Part shown: piece by piece, positions 34,905 to 44,370 of the stretch
Layout of the letters: each line of letters starts with the position of its first letter
Position numbering within the stretch: the first letter of the stretch is position 1
Assembly: GCF_001426705.1 (NCBI RefSeq)
Contig: NZ_LMFC01000002.1
Location: 414,559 to 478,558 of the forward strand
Reading direction: 5' to 3'
Source: Cellulomonas sp. Root485
GTDB lineage: Bacteria; Actinomycetota; Actinomycetes; Actinomycetales; Cellulomonadaceae
DNA length: 64,000 nt
Notes under the pieces: model-generated
Databases searched by the model: none
Seen by the model: only the letters and a program-made list of their open reading frames with translations
Told to the model about the DNA's origin: nothing
Translations under genes and position numbers: made by a program

Positions 34905-36392
34905 CTACCTCGCGGCCGGGAGGGTGACCGTGAACGTGGTGCCCGGGCCGCTCGACACCGTGATGGTGCCGGCGTGGGCGGTGACGACCGCGTGCACGAT
35001 CGCCAGGCCGAGGCCGGTGGACCCGGTGGCGCTGTTGCGGGAGGCGTCGCCGCGCGTGAACCGCTGGAACAGGCTCTCGCGCAGGGCGGGCGGGATGCCG
35101 GGGCCGTCGTCGGACACCTGCAGGACGACCGTGTCGCCGGCGCGGCGGACGCGGGCCGTCACGGCGGTGCCGGCGGGCGTGTGCAGGCGGGCGTTCGACA
35201 GGAGGTTGGCCAGCACCTGGCGCAGGCGGTGGTCGTCACCGAGCACGAGGGCGTCCTCGAGGTGCTCCTCCGAGGGCAGGTCGAGGCGCCAGTCGTGGTC
35301 GGGGCCGGCGGCGTGCGCGTCGGTGACGGCGTCGATGGCGAGCACCGTCAGATCGACGGGCTCGGTCGCCAGCGGTCGGCCGGCGTCCAGGCGCGCGAGC
35401 AGCAGCATGTCCTCGAGCAGCGCGGTCATGCGCTCCGACTCGGACTCGACGCGGGACATCGCCTGCAGCGCACTGACGGGCACGTCGTCGGGGGAGCGGC
35501 GCACGAGCTCGGCGTACCCGCGGATGGAGGCCAGCGGGGTGCGCAGCTCGTGGCTGGCGTCGGCGACGAACTGGCGCACCTGCGACTCGGACTCGTACCG
35601 GGCGCCGAGGGCCTGCTCGACGTGGCCGAGCAGCTTGTTCAGGGCGGCACCCACCTGCCCGACCTCGGTCGCGGGATCGGTGTCCCGGGCGGGCACGCGG
35701 TCGGCGAGGACCACCTCGCCGCGGTCGAGGGGCAGCCGGGCGACGCGGTTGGCGGTGCCGACGACGCGGTCGAGCGGTCGCAGCTCGCGGCGCACGAGCA
35801 CCATGCCGGCGGCCGCGGCGACGAGCAGGGCGAGCGCCGCGACGACGATCTCGACGGCGACGAACGAGGTGACGGTGCTGGTCACGGACGTGGTCGGCAG
35901 GGCGGTGACGTTCGTCGTCCCGTCGGTGGCGACGGTGGCGATCGCCCGGTAGCCGCCCAGGTCGGACAGGACGATCGAGACGGGTTCGCCGTCGGTCGGC
36001 ACGGCGAGCAGCTGCTCGGTCTGCGTCGGGTCGAGCGCGACCAGGTTGCCGTCGTCGTCGACGTACCCCGCCTGCAGCGCGGTGAGGTCGGCGGGGTCGG
36101 CGCCGTCGGGCACCTGGACGTTGACGGTGCCCGCGTCCTGGCCGGGTCGGAAGGTGCTGCCCGGTGGTGCGGGCAGCTCGTCGGCCGCCTGGTCGGGGGC
36201 GACGGCGATGCCGCCCACCCGCACGGGGCCGTCGACGGTGCGCCGGTGTGCGGCGGTGAGCTTCTCGTCGAGCTGCGTGGTGAGCGAGCTCTGCAGCGCG
36301 AGGGTGGACAGCGTGCCCATGGCGGCCGCCACGACGGCGACGAGCGCCACGACGACGACGACGAGCCGCCGACGCAGCGTCCAGCGGCCCAC
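34905..36392 (-). CDS. Two-component sensor histidine kinase
   Basis: 495 residues. Two transmembrane helices (about 11-32 and 165-190) flank an extracytoplasmic sensor region of about 130 residues. A HAMP linker follows (RRELRPLDRVVGTANRVARL). The phospho-acceptor box is FVADASHELRTPLASIRGYAEL, and the ATPase domain shows N (LANLLSNARLHTP), G1 (VSDDGPGIP), F (FQRFTRGD) and G2 (STGLGLAIV) motifs. The GTG at 36392 lies 2 bases after the regulator's stop, so translation is probably coupled. The signal is unknown. Confidence 0.94.
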   Translation of the reverse strand: MGRWTLRRRLVVVVVALVAVVAAAMGTLSTLALQSSLTTQLDEKLTAAHRRTVDGPVRVGGIAVAPDQAADELPAPPGSTFRPGQDAGTVNVQVPDGADPADLTALQAGYVDDDGNLVALDPTQTEQLLAVPTDGEPVSIVLSDLGGYRAIATVATDGTTNVTALPTTSVTSTVTSFVAVEIVVAALALLVAAAAGMVLVRRELRPLDRVVGTANRVARLPLDRGEVVLADRVPARDTDPATEVGQVGAALNKLLGHVEQALGARYESESQVRQFVADASHELRTPLASIRGYAELVRRSPDDVPVSALQAMSRVESESERMTALLEDMLLLARLDAGRPLATEPVDLTVLAIDAVTDAHAAGPDHDWRLDLPSEEHLEDALVLGDDHRLRQVLANLLSNARLHTPAGTAVTARVRRAGDTVVLQVSDDGPGIPPALRESLFQRFTRGDASRNSATGSTGLGLAIVHAVVTAHAGTITVSSGPGTTFTVTLPAAR

Positions 36393-36394
36393 GA

Positions 36395-37132
36395 TCAGGA
36401 GGACGGCTTGAGCACGTACCCGACGCCGCGCAGGGTGTGCAGCATGGGGGTGCGGCCCTTGTCGATCTTGCGCCGCAGGTAGGACACGTAGAGCTCGACG
36501 ATGTTGGCCTGGCCGCCGAAGTCGTACTGCCAGACGCGGTCGAGGATCTGGGCCTTGGACAGCACGCGCTTCGGGTTGCGCATGAAGTACCGCAGCAGCT
36601 CGAACTCGGTGGCGGTGAGGCGGATGTCCTCGCCGCCGCGGGTCACCTCGTGGCTGTCCTCGTCCATGGTCAGGTCGCCGACGACGAGCGTGGCCTCCTC
36701 GCGGGACGAGACCGCGCCGGTGCGGCGCAGCAGGGCGCGCAGGCGGGCGACGACCTCTTCGAGGCTGAACGGCTTGGTGACGTAGTCGTCGCCACCGGCG
36801 GTGAGGCCCGCGATCCGGTCCTCGACCGCGTCCTTGGCGGTGAGGAACAGCACGGGGACGTTCGGGTGGGTGGTGCGGACGCGGCGGAGCACGTCGATGC
36901 CGGACAGGTCGGGGAGCATGACGTCGAGCACGATGACGTCGGGGTCCAGCGTCTTGGCGGCGCGGACGGCGGCGTGGCCGGTCAGTGCGTGGTCCACCTG
37001 CCAGCCCTCGTAGCGCAGGGCGGTGGACAGCAGCTCGGCGAGGGTCGGCTCGTCGTCGACCACGAGCGCGCGGACAGGGGAGCCGTCGGCGCGGGACAGA
37101 ACCTCCGGGCGACGGGTGGTGGTCGTTGTCAT
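36395..37132 (-). CDS. OmpR-family response regulator
   Basis: 245 residues. The receiver domain (about 20-135) has the acidic pair in VVDDEP, the phospho-acceptor Asp in VIVLDVMLPDLSG (about 67), and the conserved Lys in DYVTKPFSLEE. The C-terminal winged-helix DNA-binding domain (about 150-240) ends in VELYVSYLRRKIDKGRTPMLHTLRGVGYVLKP. It closely resembles the TrcR-like group of actinobacterial regulators. It is the first gene of the pair with the kinase; the target genes are not evident. Confidence 0.94.
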   Translation of the reverse strand: MTTTTTRRPEVLSRADGSPVRALVVDDEPTLAELLSTALRYEGWQVDHALTGHAAVRAAKTLDPDVIVLDVMLPDLSGIDVLRRVRTTHPNVPVLFLTAKDAVEDRIAGLTAGGDDYVTKPFSLEEVVARLRALLRRTGAVSSREEATLVVGDLTMDEDSHEVTRGGEDIRLTATEFELLRYFMRNPKRVLSKAQILDRVWQYDFGGQANIVELYVSYLRRKIDKGRTPMLHTLRGVGYVLKPSS

Positions 37133-37183
37133 GACCCCACTGTCGAGGCGTTACCTGGCGTGCGCCTGGAGCGAACCTGTGAA

Positions 37184-37837
37184 TTACCTGAGCGGGTGCG
37201 GCCGGCCCGTGCCCAGCAGTGCCGCGGTGAGGATCGCCTCGATGGCGAACGTCGTGGCGGCCGGGAGGTCGACGCTGTCGTCGAGCAGCCACTGCACCTG
37301 AAGGCCGTCCATCACGCCGATGATCGCGCTGGCCGCCTGCGCGGCGACGTCCTTCGGGACGGCCCCGCCGCCGACCTCGACGATGGCCGCCTCGATCTCG
37401 CCGCGCAGGATGGTGAACCGGTTGGTGACCCAGCCGCGCGCCGGGTGGTCCTCGGTGACGGACTCGCCGGTGAGCACGGTGTAGCCCTGGACGATGCCGC
37501 GCCGGTCGACGTTCATCCGGGCGGTGCGCACGAGGTGCTGGAACAGCTCGATGCCGTCGGGGATGTGCTGACCCTCGAGGTCCCGCACGTCCTCCTTGTC
37601 GCGGTACTCGAGCACCTCGACCAGGAGCGCCTCCTTGGAACCGAAGTGGTGCAGGACGCCCGCGTGCGTGATGCCGACCTGCTCGGCGACCTCGGCGAGC
37701 GAGCCGTTCTTGTAGCCCTTGGACCCGAACGTGTGGGCGGCGGCTCGCAGGATCTCGGCGCGGCGCTCGGTCGTGGCCTGGCGGGGCTGCCGTGCGCGGC
37801 GCTGTGGCGCTGCGGCGGGGGGAACGGCGTCGTCCAT
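37184..37837 (-). CDS. TetR-family regulator of the GH3/ABC sugar module
   Basis: 217 residues. A basic tail (about 1-25) precedes the helix-turn-helix (about 25-72: ILRAAAHTFGSKGYKNGSLAEVAEQVGITHAGVLHHFGSKEALL). The rest is the helical effector domain. It is divergent from the GH3 beta-glucosidase gene, and two near-identical palindromes fill the gap. It is therefore likely the repressor of the glucosidase and of the importer genes behind it, responding to an oligosaccharide or its product; the ligand is an inference. Confidence 0.9.
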   Translation of the reverse strand: MDDAVPPAAAPQRRARQPRQATTERRAEILRAAAHTFGSKGYKNGSLAEVAEQVGITHAGVLHHFGSKEALLVEVLEYRDKEDVRDLEGQHIPDGIELFQHLVRTARMNVDRRGIVQGYTVLTGESVTEDHPARGWVTNRFTILRGEIEAAIVEVGGGAVPKDVAAQAASAIIGVMDGLQVQWLLDDSVDLPAATTFAIEAILTAALLGTGRPHPLR

Positions 37838-37864
37838 GACCGAACCATAGCGCCGCGTGGGAAG

Positions 37865-37882
37865 TTACTGACAAGTCAGTAA
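37865..37882. promoter_or_regulatory. Operator 1 of the TetR/GH3 divergent region
   Basis: A perfect 18-bp palindrome TTACTGAC-AA-GTCAGTAA. It lies 28 bp before the TetR start and is nearly identical to operator 2. Confidence 0.8.
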
Positions 37883-37905
37883 GCGATACCAAACCGTGAT
37901 CAAGA

Positions 37906-37927
37906 ACTTACTGACATGTAAGTAAGT
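37906..37927. promoter_or_regulatory. Operator 2 of the TetR/GH3 divergent region
   Basis: A 22-bp palindrome with one mismatched pair. Its inner part TTACTGACATGTAAGTAA differs from operator 1 by two bases. The centres of the two sites are 43 bp apart (about four helical turns), allowing cooperative binding on one face. Confidence 0.8.
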
Positions 37928-37978
37928 CGTGCGTAGATTCGCCGCAGAAGACGACGACGTCCGATCGGAGAACACGCG

Positions 37979-40483
37979 GTGTCCCTCGACACAGCCATCC
38001 AGCCGCCCACGGCTGACAGGCCGCTGGCCGACCTCACGGCCGCCCTCAGCCTCGAGGAGAAGGTGCGCCTGGTCGTCGGGGCCGGACTGTGGTCCACCAC
38101 CGCGATCCCGCGCATCGGCCTGCGCGCCATGCACGTCTCCGACGGCCCCGCCGGGGTCCGCGGCGTCTCCGACTCCGCCGACGAGACCTCCGCCTCGTTC
38201 CCCGCGCCCAGCGCGCTCGCCGCGACGTGGGACGTCGACCTCGCCGACGAGGTCGGCCACGTGTTCGCCGCCGAGGCCCGCCGGCACGGGGTCGACGTCG
38301 TGCTCGCCCCGCAGGTGAACCTCCAGCGCACACCCGTCGGCGGCCGGCACTTCGAGTGCTACTCCGAGGACCCGGTGCTCACCGGCGCCATCGCGGTGCA
38401 CGTGGTCCGCTCCGCGCAGGACCGCGGCGTCGGGATGTGCGTCAAGCACTTCGTCGCCAACGACTCCGAGACGCAGCGCACCACCTACCGGTCGCGCGTC
38501 GACGAGCGGACCCTGCGCGAGGTGTACCTGGCGCCGTTCGAGCAGCTGGTGCACGAGGCCCAGGCGTGGTCGGTCATGAGCGCGTACTCCGGGATCGACG
38601 ACGGCACCACCGCCGCGACCGCCGCCGAGCACCGCCCGCTGCTCACCGGGGTGCTCAAGGACGAGTGGGGCTTCGACGGCGTCGTCATGAGCGACTGGGT
38701 GGCCACCACGTCGGTCGCCGCGTCCGCCGAGGGCGGCCTCGACCTGCAGATGCCCGGGCCCGACGGGCCCTGGGGCGACGGGCTCCTCGACGCCGTCCGG
38801 TCGGGCGACGTCAGTGAGGACCTCCTCGACGCCAAGGTGACCCGCCTGCTCCGGCTGGCCCAGCGCGTCGGGGCCCTCGACGGGTTCGCCCCCTCGGGCA
38901 CCCAGCGGGACCGGGTCGCCGACGTCGACGTCCGCGGCGTCCTGCGCGAGCTGGTCTCCCGGTCGATGGTCGTCCTGCGCGACGACGAGCACGCGCTGCC
39001 CGTCGCCCCCGACGACGTCACCCGGATCGCCCTGCTCGGCCCCAACGCCGTCCACCCGTTCGTGCAGGGCGGGGGCTCCGCGTACGTCCGTCCGGACCGC
39101 GCCACGACGCCCGAGGCCGCGCTCCGCGACGCGTTCGGCGAGGTCGAGGTCGACGTGCACCCCGGCGCCGTCTCCCGTCTGCTGCCGCCCGCGCTCGACC
39201 TCGCCGGCCGCTGCACCACCCCCGACGGCCATCCCGGAGCGCTCGGCGAGCTGGTCGATGCCGACGGGACCGTCCTGGTCACCACCGACGTCACCGACTG
39301 GCCCGGCTGGCTGCGCGAGGTGCCCGGCCCCGCCGTCGCGCTGCGCCTGCGGACCACCGTGCGGCTCGACGAGCCCGGCCGGCACGAGGTCGGCGTCGGC
39401 ACCGTCGGCAGGCACCGGATCACCGTCGGCGGGCAGGTGCTCTCCACCAGCGAGCACGTGGTCGGCGCCGAGGTCATCCTGGACTCCAGCGTCAACCAGC
39501 CGGTCCCCGCGACGCTCGTCATCGAGGTGACCGAGCCGACGACCGTCGAGATCGATGCGCTCGTGCAGGCCGTCCACCCCGTCGGGTACGCCAGCTTCGC
39601 GCGCGCCGAGCTGGTGCACCGCGTCCCCGGCACCTCCCCGGACGAGCTGCTCGCGGTCGCCGTCGACGCGGCCGCCGCGGCCGACCTGGCGATCGTGGTC
39701 GTCGGCACCAACGAGGAGATCGAGTCGGAGGGGTACGACCGCACGAGCCTGGCCCTGCCCGGCACGCAGGATCAGCTGGTCAAGGCCGCGCTCGCCGCGA
39801 ACCCCCGCACGATCGTCGTCGTCAACGCCGGTGCCCCCGTGCTGCTGCCGTGGCTCGACGAGGTGCCGTGCGTCCTGTGGGCGTGGCTCGGCGGCCAGGA
39901 GTGGCCCGACGCGCTCGCGGACGTGCTGACCGGGATCACCGAGCCCACCGGGCGGCTGCCCTGGACGCTCCCCGCGCACGAGTCCGACGTGCCGGTGCCC
40001 GACGCGGTCCCCGTCGACGGCGTCATCGAGTACCACGAGGGCGTCCACGTGGGGTACCGCTCGTGGCTCCGGCTCGACCGCACGCCCGCCGCCAGCTTCG
40101 GGCACGGTCTCGGATGGACCACGTGGGAGTACGAGGCCGTCTCGCACACGGTGGACGCCGACGGGTCCGTCGTTCTGGACGTCCGCGTCCGCAACACCGG
40201 CGCCCGCGACGGTCGCGAGGTGGTCCAGGTCTACGTCGAGCCGCCCGGCACGGACGAGAACCGTCCGGTGCGCTGGCTCGGCGGGTTCAGCGTCGTGCAC
40301 GTCGCAGCGGGCGCGCACGCAGATGTCCAGGTCCGGGTGGACGCCGATGCGTTCCGGACCTGGGACAGCGCACTGCCCGGCTGGGTCACCCCCGCCGGTA
40401 CCTACCCGATCCGCGTCGGCCGCTCGTCGAGCGACCTGCGCCTCAGCGTCGACGTGGCCGTGCTCAGTACCTCGTCGGCATAG
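37979..40483 (+). CDS. GH3 beta-glucosidase, intracellular
   Basis: 834 residues without a signal peptide, so it should act in the cytoplasm on imported beta-linked oligosaccharides. GH3 N-domain motifs: LSLEEKVRLVVG, MHVSDGPAGVRG, APQVNLQRTPVGGRHFECYSEDP, KHFVANDSE, and the nucleophile Asp239 in VVMSDWV. A PA14-like insertion spans about 410-530. The C-domain resumes with VVVGTNEEIESEGYDR, and an Fn3-like tail (about 720-830) contains VRNTGARDGREVVQVY. The GTG start has GGAGA upstream. A family-5 ABC importer lies directly downstream on the same strand. Specificity (beta-glucoside, xyloside or other) cannot be fixed from sequence. Confidence 0.93.
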   Translation: MSLDTAIQPPTADRPLADLTAALSLEEKVRLVVGAGLWSTTAIPRIGLRAMHVSDGPAGVRGVSDSADETSASFPAPSALAATWDVDLADEVGHVFAAEARRHGVDVVLAPQVNLQRTPVGGRHFECYSEDPVLTGAIAVHVVRSAQDRGVGMCVKHFVANDSETQRTTYRSRVDERTLREVYLAPFEQLVHEAQAWSVMSAYSGIDDGTTAATAAEHRPLLTGVLKDEWGFDGVVMSDWVATTSVAASAEGGLDLQMPGPDGPWGDGLLDAVRSGDVSEDLLDAKVTRLLRLAQRVGALDGFAPSGTQRDRVADVDVRGVLRELVSRSMVVLRDDEHALPVAPDDVTRIALLGPNAVHPFVQGGGSAYVRPDRATTPEAALRDAFGEVEVDVHPGAVSRLLPPALDLAGRCTTPDGHPGALGELVDADGTVLVTTDVTDWPGWLREVPGPAVALRLRTTVRLDEPGRHEVGVGTVGRHRITVGGQVLSTSEHVVGAEVILDSSVNQPVPATLVIEVTEPTTVEIDALVQAVHPVGYASFARAELVHRVPGTSPDELLAVAVDAAAAADLAIVVVGTNEEIESEGYDRTSLALPGTQDQLVKAALAANPRTIVVVNAGAPVLLPWLDEVPCVLWAWLGGQEWPDALADVLTGITEPTGRLPWTLPAHESDVPVPDAVPVDGVIEYHEGVHVGYRSWLRLDRTPAASFGHGLGWTTWEYEAVSHTVDADGSVVLDVRVRNTGARDGREVVQVYVEPPGTDENRPVRWLGGFSVVHVAAGAHADVQVRVDADAFRTWDSALPGWVTPAGTYPIRVGRSSSDLRLSVDVAVLSTSSA

Positions 40484-40501
40484 GCACGGCCCCCGCAAGT
40501 C

Positions 40502-40536
40502 CCGGTCCGGCGAGATCCGCAGTCCCGTCGGACCGG
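40502..40536. terminator. Hairpin between GH3 and the binding-protein gene
   Basis: CCGGTCCG (40502-40509) pairs exactly with CGGACCGG (40529-40536) across a 19-nt loop. It may be a weak terminator or an RNA-stability element between the two genes. Confidence 0.45.
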
Positions 40537-40575
40537 CACGACCAGCAGTTTCCGCATCAGTGCAAGGAGGCACTC

Positions 40576-42261
40576 GTGAGAATCCGCAAGCTCTCGACGG
40601 TCGTCGCTACGGCGGCCACCCTCGCGTTGCTCGCCACCGCCTGCTCCGGCGGCGGCGGGAGCAGCGACGACAGCACCGGGGGCGCAGATGGCGTCTCGGA
40701 CAAGATCCTGACGATCGGCATGCCGAACGGCCCCCAGCAGCCGAACCAGAACCCGCTCGCGAACGGCTCCGCGTCGCTCTCGCTCGGGTACGCGTTCGCG
40801 GTCTACGAGTCGCTCATGCAGGTCAACGAGCTCAAGCCGACGGACCCCCCGACGCCGTGGCTCGCCGAGTCCGTCGAGTGGAACCCCGACTCGACGCAGG
40901 CCGTCATCACGGCCCGTGAGGGCGTGAAGTGGTCGGACGGCACGGACTTCACCGCCGACGACATCGCGTTCTCGATCCAGCTCCGCAAGGACAACAAGGA
41001 GCTGAACACCGACTTCCCCGACCAGTACGGCGACATCACGGTCGACGGCAACACGGTCACGGTGAACTTCGAGTCCGGCCAGTACGTCAACCGCGACAAG
41101 CTGCTCAAGCTGCTCATCGTGCCCAAGCACCTGTGGGAGAGCCAGGACCCGGTGACGTGGACCGACGACGAGATGATCGGCACCGGCCCGTTCAAGCTCA
41201 AGTCCTTCACGCCGCAGGCCGTCACGCTCGAGCCGAACACCGACTACTGGGGCGAGACCCCGAAGGTCGGCACCCTGCGGTACGACACGTTCAACGACAA
41301 CGCCGGCCTGACCACGGCGCTCACCACCGGTGAGGCGCAGTGGGGCTGGACGTTCATCCCGGACTTCGAGAACACGTTCATCGCCAAGGACCCGGAGCAC
41401 TTCCACCAGGTCGCGGGCGGTGGCTTCGGCGTCGACGTCCTCTACCTGAACAACGAGACGAAGCCGTTCAACGACGTGGCGTTCCGCAAGGCGCTGAACA
41501 TGGTCGTGGACCGCGCGGACATCTCGGCGACGGCCGGCTACGGCGTGTGGCCGCAGATCAAGAGCGTGACCGGGCTGCCCCAGCCGTCGGGTGACGCGTT
41601 CATCTCGGACGCGTACCTCGACCAGGAGCTCACGGTCGACGTCGACGGTGCCAAGGAGGTCCTCACGGACGCCGGCTACACCTGGGACGGCGACGCGCTG
41701 GTCGACCCCGACGGCGAGAAGGTCTCCTTCACGCTCCAGAACCCGACCGGCTGGACGGACTACCTGGACGCGCTCGGCATCATCAGCGAGGGCGCAGCCG
41801 CCCTCGGTGCGGAGGCGTCCGTCGAGGGCGTCGTCCAGGACACCTGGTTCAACGACATCATCCCGTTCGGCAACTTCCAGGCGTCCCTGCACTGGACCGA
41901 CGGCGGCAGCACGCCGTGGAACATGTACTCCAACATCATGGACGGCGCGTCCTACGTGCCGCTCGGTGAGTCGGCGACGTGGAACTTCGGTCGCTACAAG
42001 AACGACGCCGTCACGGCGGCCCTGGCCGACTTCAAGGCCGGGACCGACGACAACGCCCGCTCCGCCGCGCTGGACATCGTCCAGAAGGCGTTCGTGGACG
42101 ACGTCCCCGGCCTCGTCATCTGGTCCCGTCCCGCCGTCGCGCAGTACTCGACGGTCAACTACACGGGCTTCCCGACCGACGAGGACCCGTACGCGAACCC
42201 GCAGCCGACGGGTCCGCAGGCCGCTCTGATCCTGTCGAAGCTCGTCCCGACGGAGGACTGA
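40576..42261 (+). CDS. ABC importer solute-binding lipoprotein (family 5)
   Basis: 561 residues. A lipoprotein signal with lipobox LLATAC puts the acylated Cys at 23, followed by a Gly/Ser linker. The mature part is a family-5 (Opp/Dpp-type) binding protein with REGVKWSDGTDFTADDIAFSI, GTGPFKLKSFTPQAVTLEPN and FRKALNMVVDR. In cellulolytic and hyperthermophilic organisms, proteins of this family bind cello- or manno-oligosaccharides rather than peptides. The GH3 partner supports sugar here. A strong AAGGAGG precedes the GTG start. A hairpin follows the gene, often seen where binding protein is made in excess. Confidence 0.93.
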   Translation: MRIRKLSTVVATAATLALLATACSGGGGSSDDSTGGADGVSDKILTIGMPNGPQQPNQNPLANGSASLSLGYAFAVYESLMQVNELKPTDPPTPWLAESVEWNPDSTQAVITAREGVKWSDGTDFTADDIAFSIQLRKDNKELNTDFPDQYGDITVDGNTVTVNFESGQYVNRDKLLKLLIVPKHLWESQDPVTWTDDEMIGTGPFKLKSFTPQAVTLEPNTDYWGETPKVGTLRYDTFNDNAGLTTALTTGEAQWGWTFIPDFENTFIAKDPEHFHQVAGGGFGVDVLYLNNETKPFNDVAFRKALNMVVDRADISATAGYGVWPQIKSVTGLPQPSGDAFISDAYLDQELTVDVDGAKEVLTDAGYTWDGDALVDPDGEKVSFTLQNPTGWTDYLDALGIISEGAAALGAEASVEGVVQDTWFNDIIPFGNFQASLHWTDGGSTPWNMYSNIMDGASYVPLGESATWNFGRYKNDAVTAALADFKAGTDDNARSAALDIVQKAFVDDVPGLVIWSRPAVAQYSTVNYTGFPTDEDPYANPQPTGPQAALILSKLVPTED

Positions 42262-42269
42262 GACGAGGG

Positions 42270-42300
42270 GTGCGGCGGGCGGACGCCTCCGCCCCCGCAC
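42270..42300. terminator. Hairpin after the solute-binding protein gene
   Basis: GTGCGGCGGGCGGA (42270-42283) pairs with TCCGCCCCCGCAC (42288-42300) with one bulged base and a 4-nt loop. It probably shields the binding-protein message and lowers downstream expression. Confidence 0.6.
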
Positions 42301-42321
42301 ACACGACCCCAAGGTGAACCG

Positions 42322-43395
42322 ATGAGCCCCCCGCACGAAGAAGACGCGCCCGTCCTGCAGGCGATCGACCTCCGCAAGCACTTCCCGGTGCGCGGCACCC
42401 GCGCCCGCAAGGTCGTGCACGCCGTCGATGACGTCAACCTGTCGCTCTACCGCGGCAAGGTCGTCGCGCTGGTCGGGGAGTCCGGCTCCGGCAAGTCCAC
42501 GATCGCCCGGCTGCTCGCGCAGCTCATGCCCGTCACCGGCGGCCAGATCCTGCTGCACGGCGAGGACGCCACGGCGAAGAACCGGACGGCGTTCCACCGG
42601 TACGTGCGCCGCGTGCAGATGATCTTCCAGGACCCCTTCGGGTCGCTGAACCCCGTGCACACCGTGCGGTACACCCTGACGCGGAGCCTCAAGATCCACC
42701 GCGGTCGCCTGCGCGGCGTCGAGCTCGAGGCGGCCCTCGACGAGCTGCTCGACCGGGTCCAGCTGCGCCCGGCGGCCCGGTACATCGACAAGTTCCCGCA
42801 CGAGCTCTCCGGCGGTCAGCGCCAGCGCGTCGCCATCGCCCGCGCGCTCGCGGCGAACCCCGAGGTGCTGCTCGCCGACGAGCCGATCTCGATGCTCGAC
42901 GTGTCGATCCGCCTCGGCATCCTCAACCTGCTGCGCGACCTGCGGGACCGCCTGCAGCTCGCGATCCTCTACATCACGCACGACATCGCGTCGGCCCGCT
43001 ACTTCGCGGACCGGACGATGGTCATGTACGCCGGCCGGATCGTGGAGAGCGGCGACTCGGAGTCCGTCACGCAGGACCCCAAGCACCCGTACACCCAGCT
43101 GCTGGTGCGCTCCGCGCCGGACCCGGACGACCTGGAGTCCCGCGCCCGGGGCGCCCGCGGCGAGGCGCCGAGCCTGGTGGCCCCACCCGACGGGTGCCGG
43201 TTCAACCCACGCTGCCCGTTCGCCACCGACCTGTGCCGGACCGAGGTGCCGCCCTTGCTGCCCGTGGGCGAGGGTCGCGAGGCCGCCTGCTGGGGCTACT
43301 CCGACCGCGAGGACCGCCCGGCGCTGGGCTCGGTGCTCGACGCGTACGGCGAGCGCCCGGCCGTGGACGTCTCGGTGCTGGAGGTCGACCGATGA
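42322..43395 (+). CDS. ABC importer ATPase, OppF/DppF type
   Basis: 357 residues. Walker A is GESGSGKST (52-60), the signature LSGGQRQRV (about 163-171), and Walker [15 protein letters not shown]. The C-terminal oligopeptide-transporter extension (oligo_HPY) is seen as [16 protein letters not shown] and the Cys cluster [13 protein letters not shown], which in relatives may hold an iron-sulfur cluster. It is followed with a 4-bp overlap by the first permease gene. One of two ATPases of the importer. Confidence 0.94.
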   Translation: MSPPHEEDAPVLQAIDLRKHFPVRGTRARKVVHAVDDVNLSLYRGKVVALVGESGSGKSTIARLLAQLMPVTGGQILLHGEDATAKNRTAFHRYVRRVQMIFQDPFGSLNPVHTVRYTLTRSLKIHRGRLRGVELEAALDELLDRVQLRPAARYIDKFPHELSGGQRQRVAIARALAANPEVLLADEPISMLDVSIRLGILNLLRDLRDRLQLAILYITHDIASARYFADRTMVMYAGRIVESGDSESVTQDPKHPYTQLLVRSAPDPDDLESRARGARGEAPSLVAPPDGCRFNPRCPFATDLCRTEVPPLLPVGEGREAACWGYSDREDRPALGSVLDAYGERPAVDVSVLEVDR

Positions 43396-44369
43396 GGTTC
43401 TTCACCCGACGCATCGTCTTCTACGCGATCACCGCCTGGGCGGCGATCACCATCAACTTCTTCATCCCGCGGATCATGCCGGGCGACCCCGTGAGCGCCC
43501 TGATCGCCAAGAACCAGGGCCGGATCAGCCCCGACGCCGCCGAGGCGCTGCGGGCACTGTTCGGGCTGGACGAGAACATGTCGCTGTGGGACCAGTACGT
43601 CGCGTACTGGAAGCTGCTGCTGCACGGTGACCTGGGGATCTCGTTCACGTACATGGCGCCCGTGGCCGACGTCATCCGGCAGGCCCTGCCGTGGACCATC
43701 GGGCTGGTCGGCGTCGCGACGGTCATCAGCTTCACGCTCGGCACCCTGGTCGGCACCGGCATCGGGTGGCGCCGCGGGACGTGGATGGACGGGCTGCTGC
43801 CGCTGTCCACGTTCTTCTCGGCCGTGCCGTACTTCTGGCTCGCCCTGATCGCCATCTCGCTGTTCTCGGTGACGCTCGGCTGGTTCCCCGCGAGCGGCAG
43901 CTACGACCGCAGCATGGTGCCCACGCTGTCCTGGGAGTTCATCGGGTCGGTCATCTACTACGGGTTCCTGCCGGCGATGACGATCGTGGTGTCGTCGATC
44001 GCGGGCTGGATGCTCGGGATGCGCAACATGATGGTCACGGTGTCCTCCGAGGACTACGTCACGGTCGCGCAGGCCAAGGGCCTCAAGGAGCGGACCGTGC
44101 GGATGGGCTACGCCGCCCGGAACGCGATCCTGCCGCAGGTGTCCAGCTTCGCGCTGTCCCTCGGCTTCATCGTCGGCGGCACCCTGGTCATGGAGATCGT
44201 CTTCTCCTACCAGGGCATCGGCTACTACCTGTTCAGCGCGGTGAACGCGAAGGACTACCCGCTCATGCAGGGGTGCTTCCTCGTGATCACGTTCGCCGTG
44301 CTCCTCGCCAACATGGCCGCCGACGTCGCCTACGGCGTGCTCGACCCCCGCACGCGACAGGAGGGCTGA
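43392..44369 (+). CDS. ABC importer permease, OppB/DppB type
   Basis: 325 residues with six membrane helices. The N-terminus [20 protein letters not shown] and the following [15 protein letters not shown] are typical of the DppB group. The ATPase-contacting EAA-like loop reads [31 protein letters not shown]. The ATG at 43392 overlaps the preceding stop (ATGA); an open frame further upstream is antisense-like filler. It forms the membrane channel with the next gene's product. Confidence 0.95.
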   Translation: MRFFTRRIVFYAITAWAAITINFFIPRIMPGDPVSALIAKNQGRISPDAAEALRALFGLDENMSLWDQYVAYWKLLLHGDLGISFTYMAPVADVIRQALPWTIGLVGVATVISFTLGTLVGTGIGWRRGTWMDGLLPLSTFFSAVPYFWLALIAISLFSVTLGWFPASGSYDRSMVPTLSWEFIGSVIYYGFLPAMTIVVSSIAGWMLGMRNMMVTVSSEDYVTVAQAKGLKERTVRMGYAARNAILPQVSSFALSLGFIVGGTLVMEIVFSYQGIGYYLFSAVNAKDYPLMQGCFLVITFAVLLANMAADVAYGVLDPRTRQEG

Positions 44370-44370
44370 C

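Noticed and set aside
43194..43391. Upstream extension of the first permease frame
   Set aside because: It overlaps the end of the ATPase gene in another frame; the ATGA overlap and conserved MRFFTRR start fix 43392.
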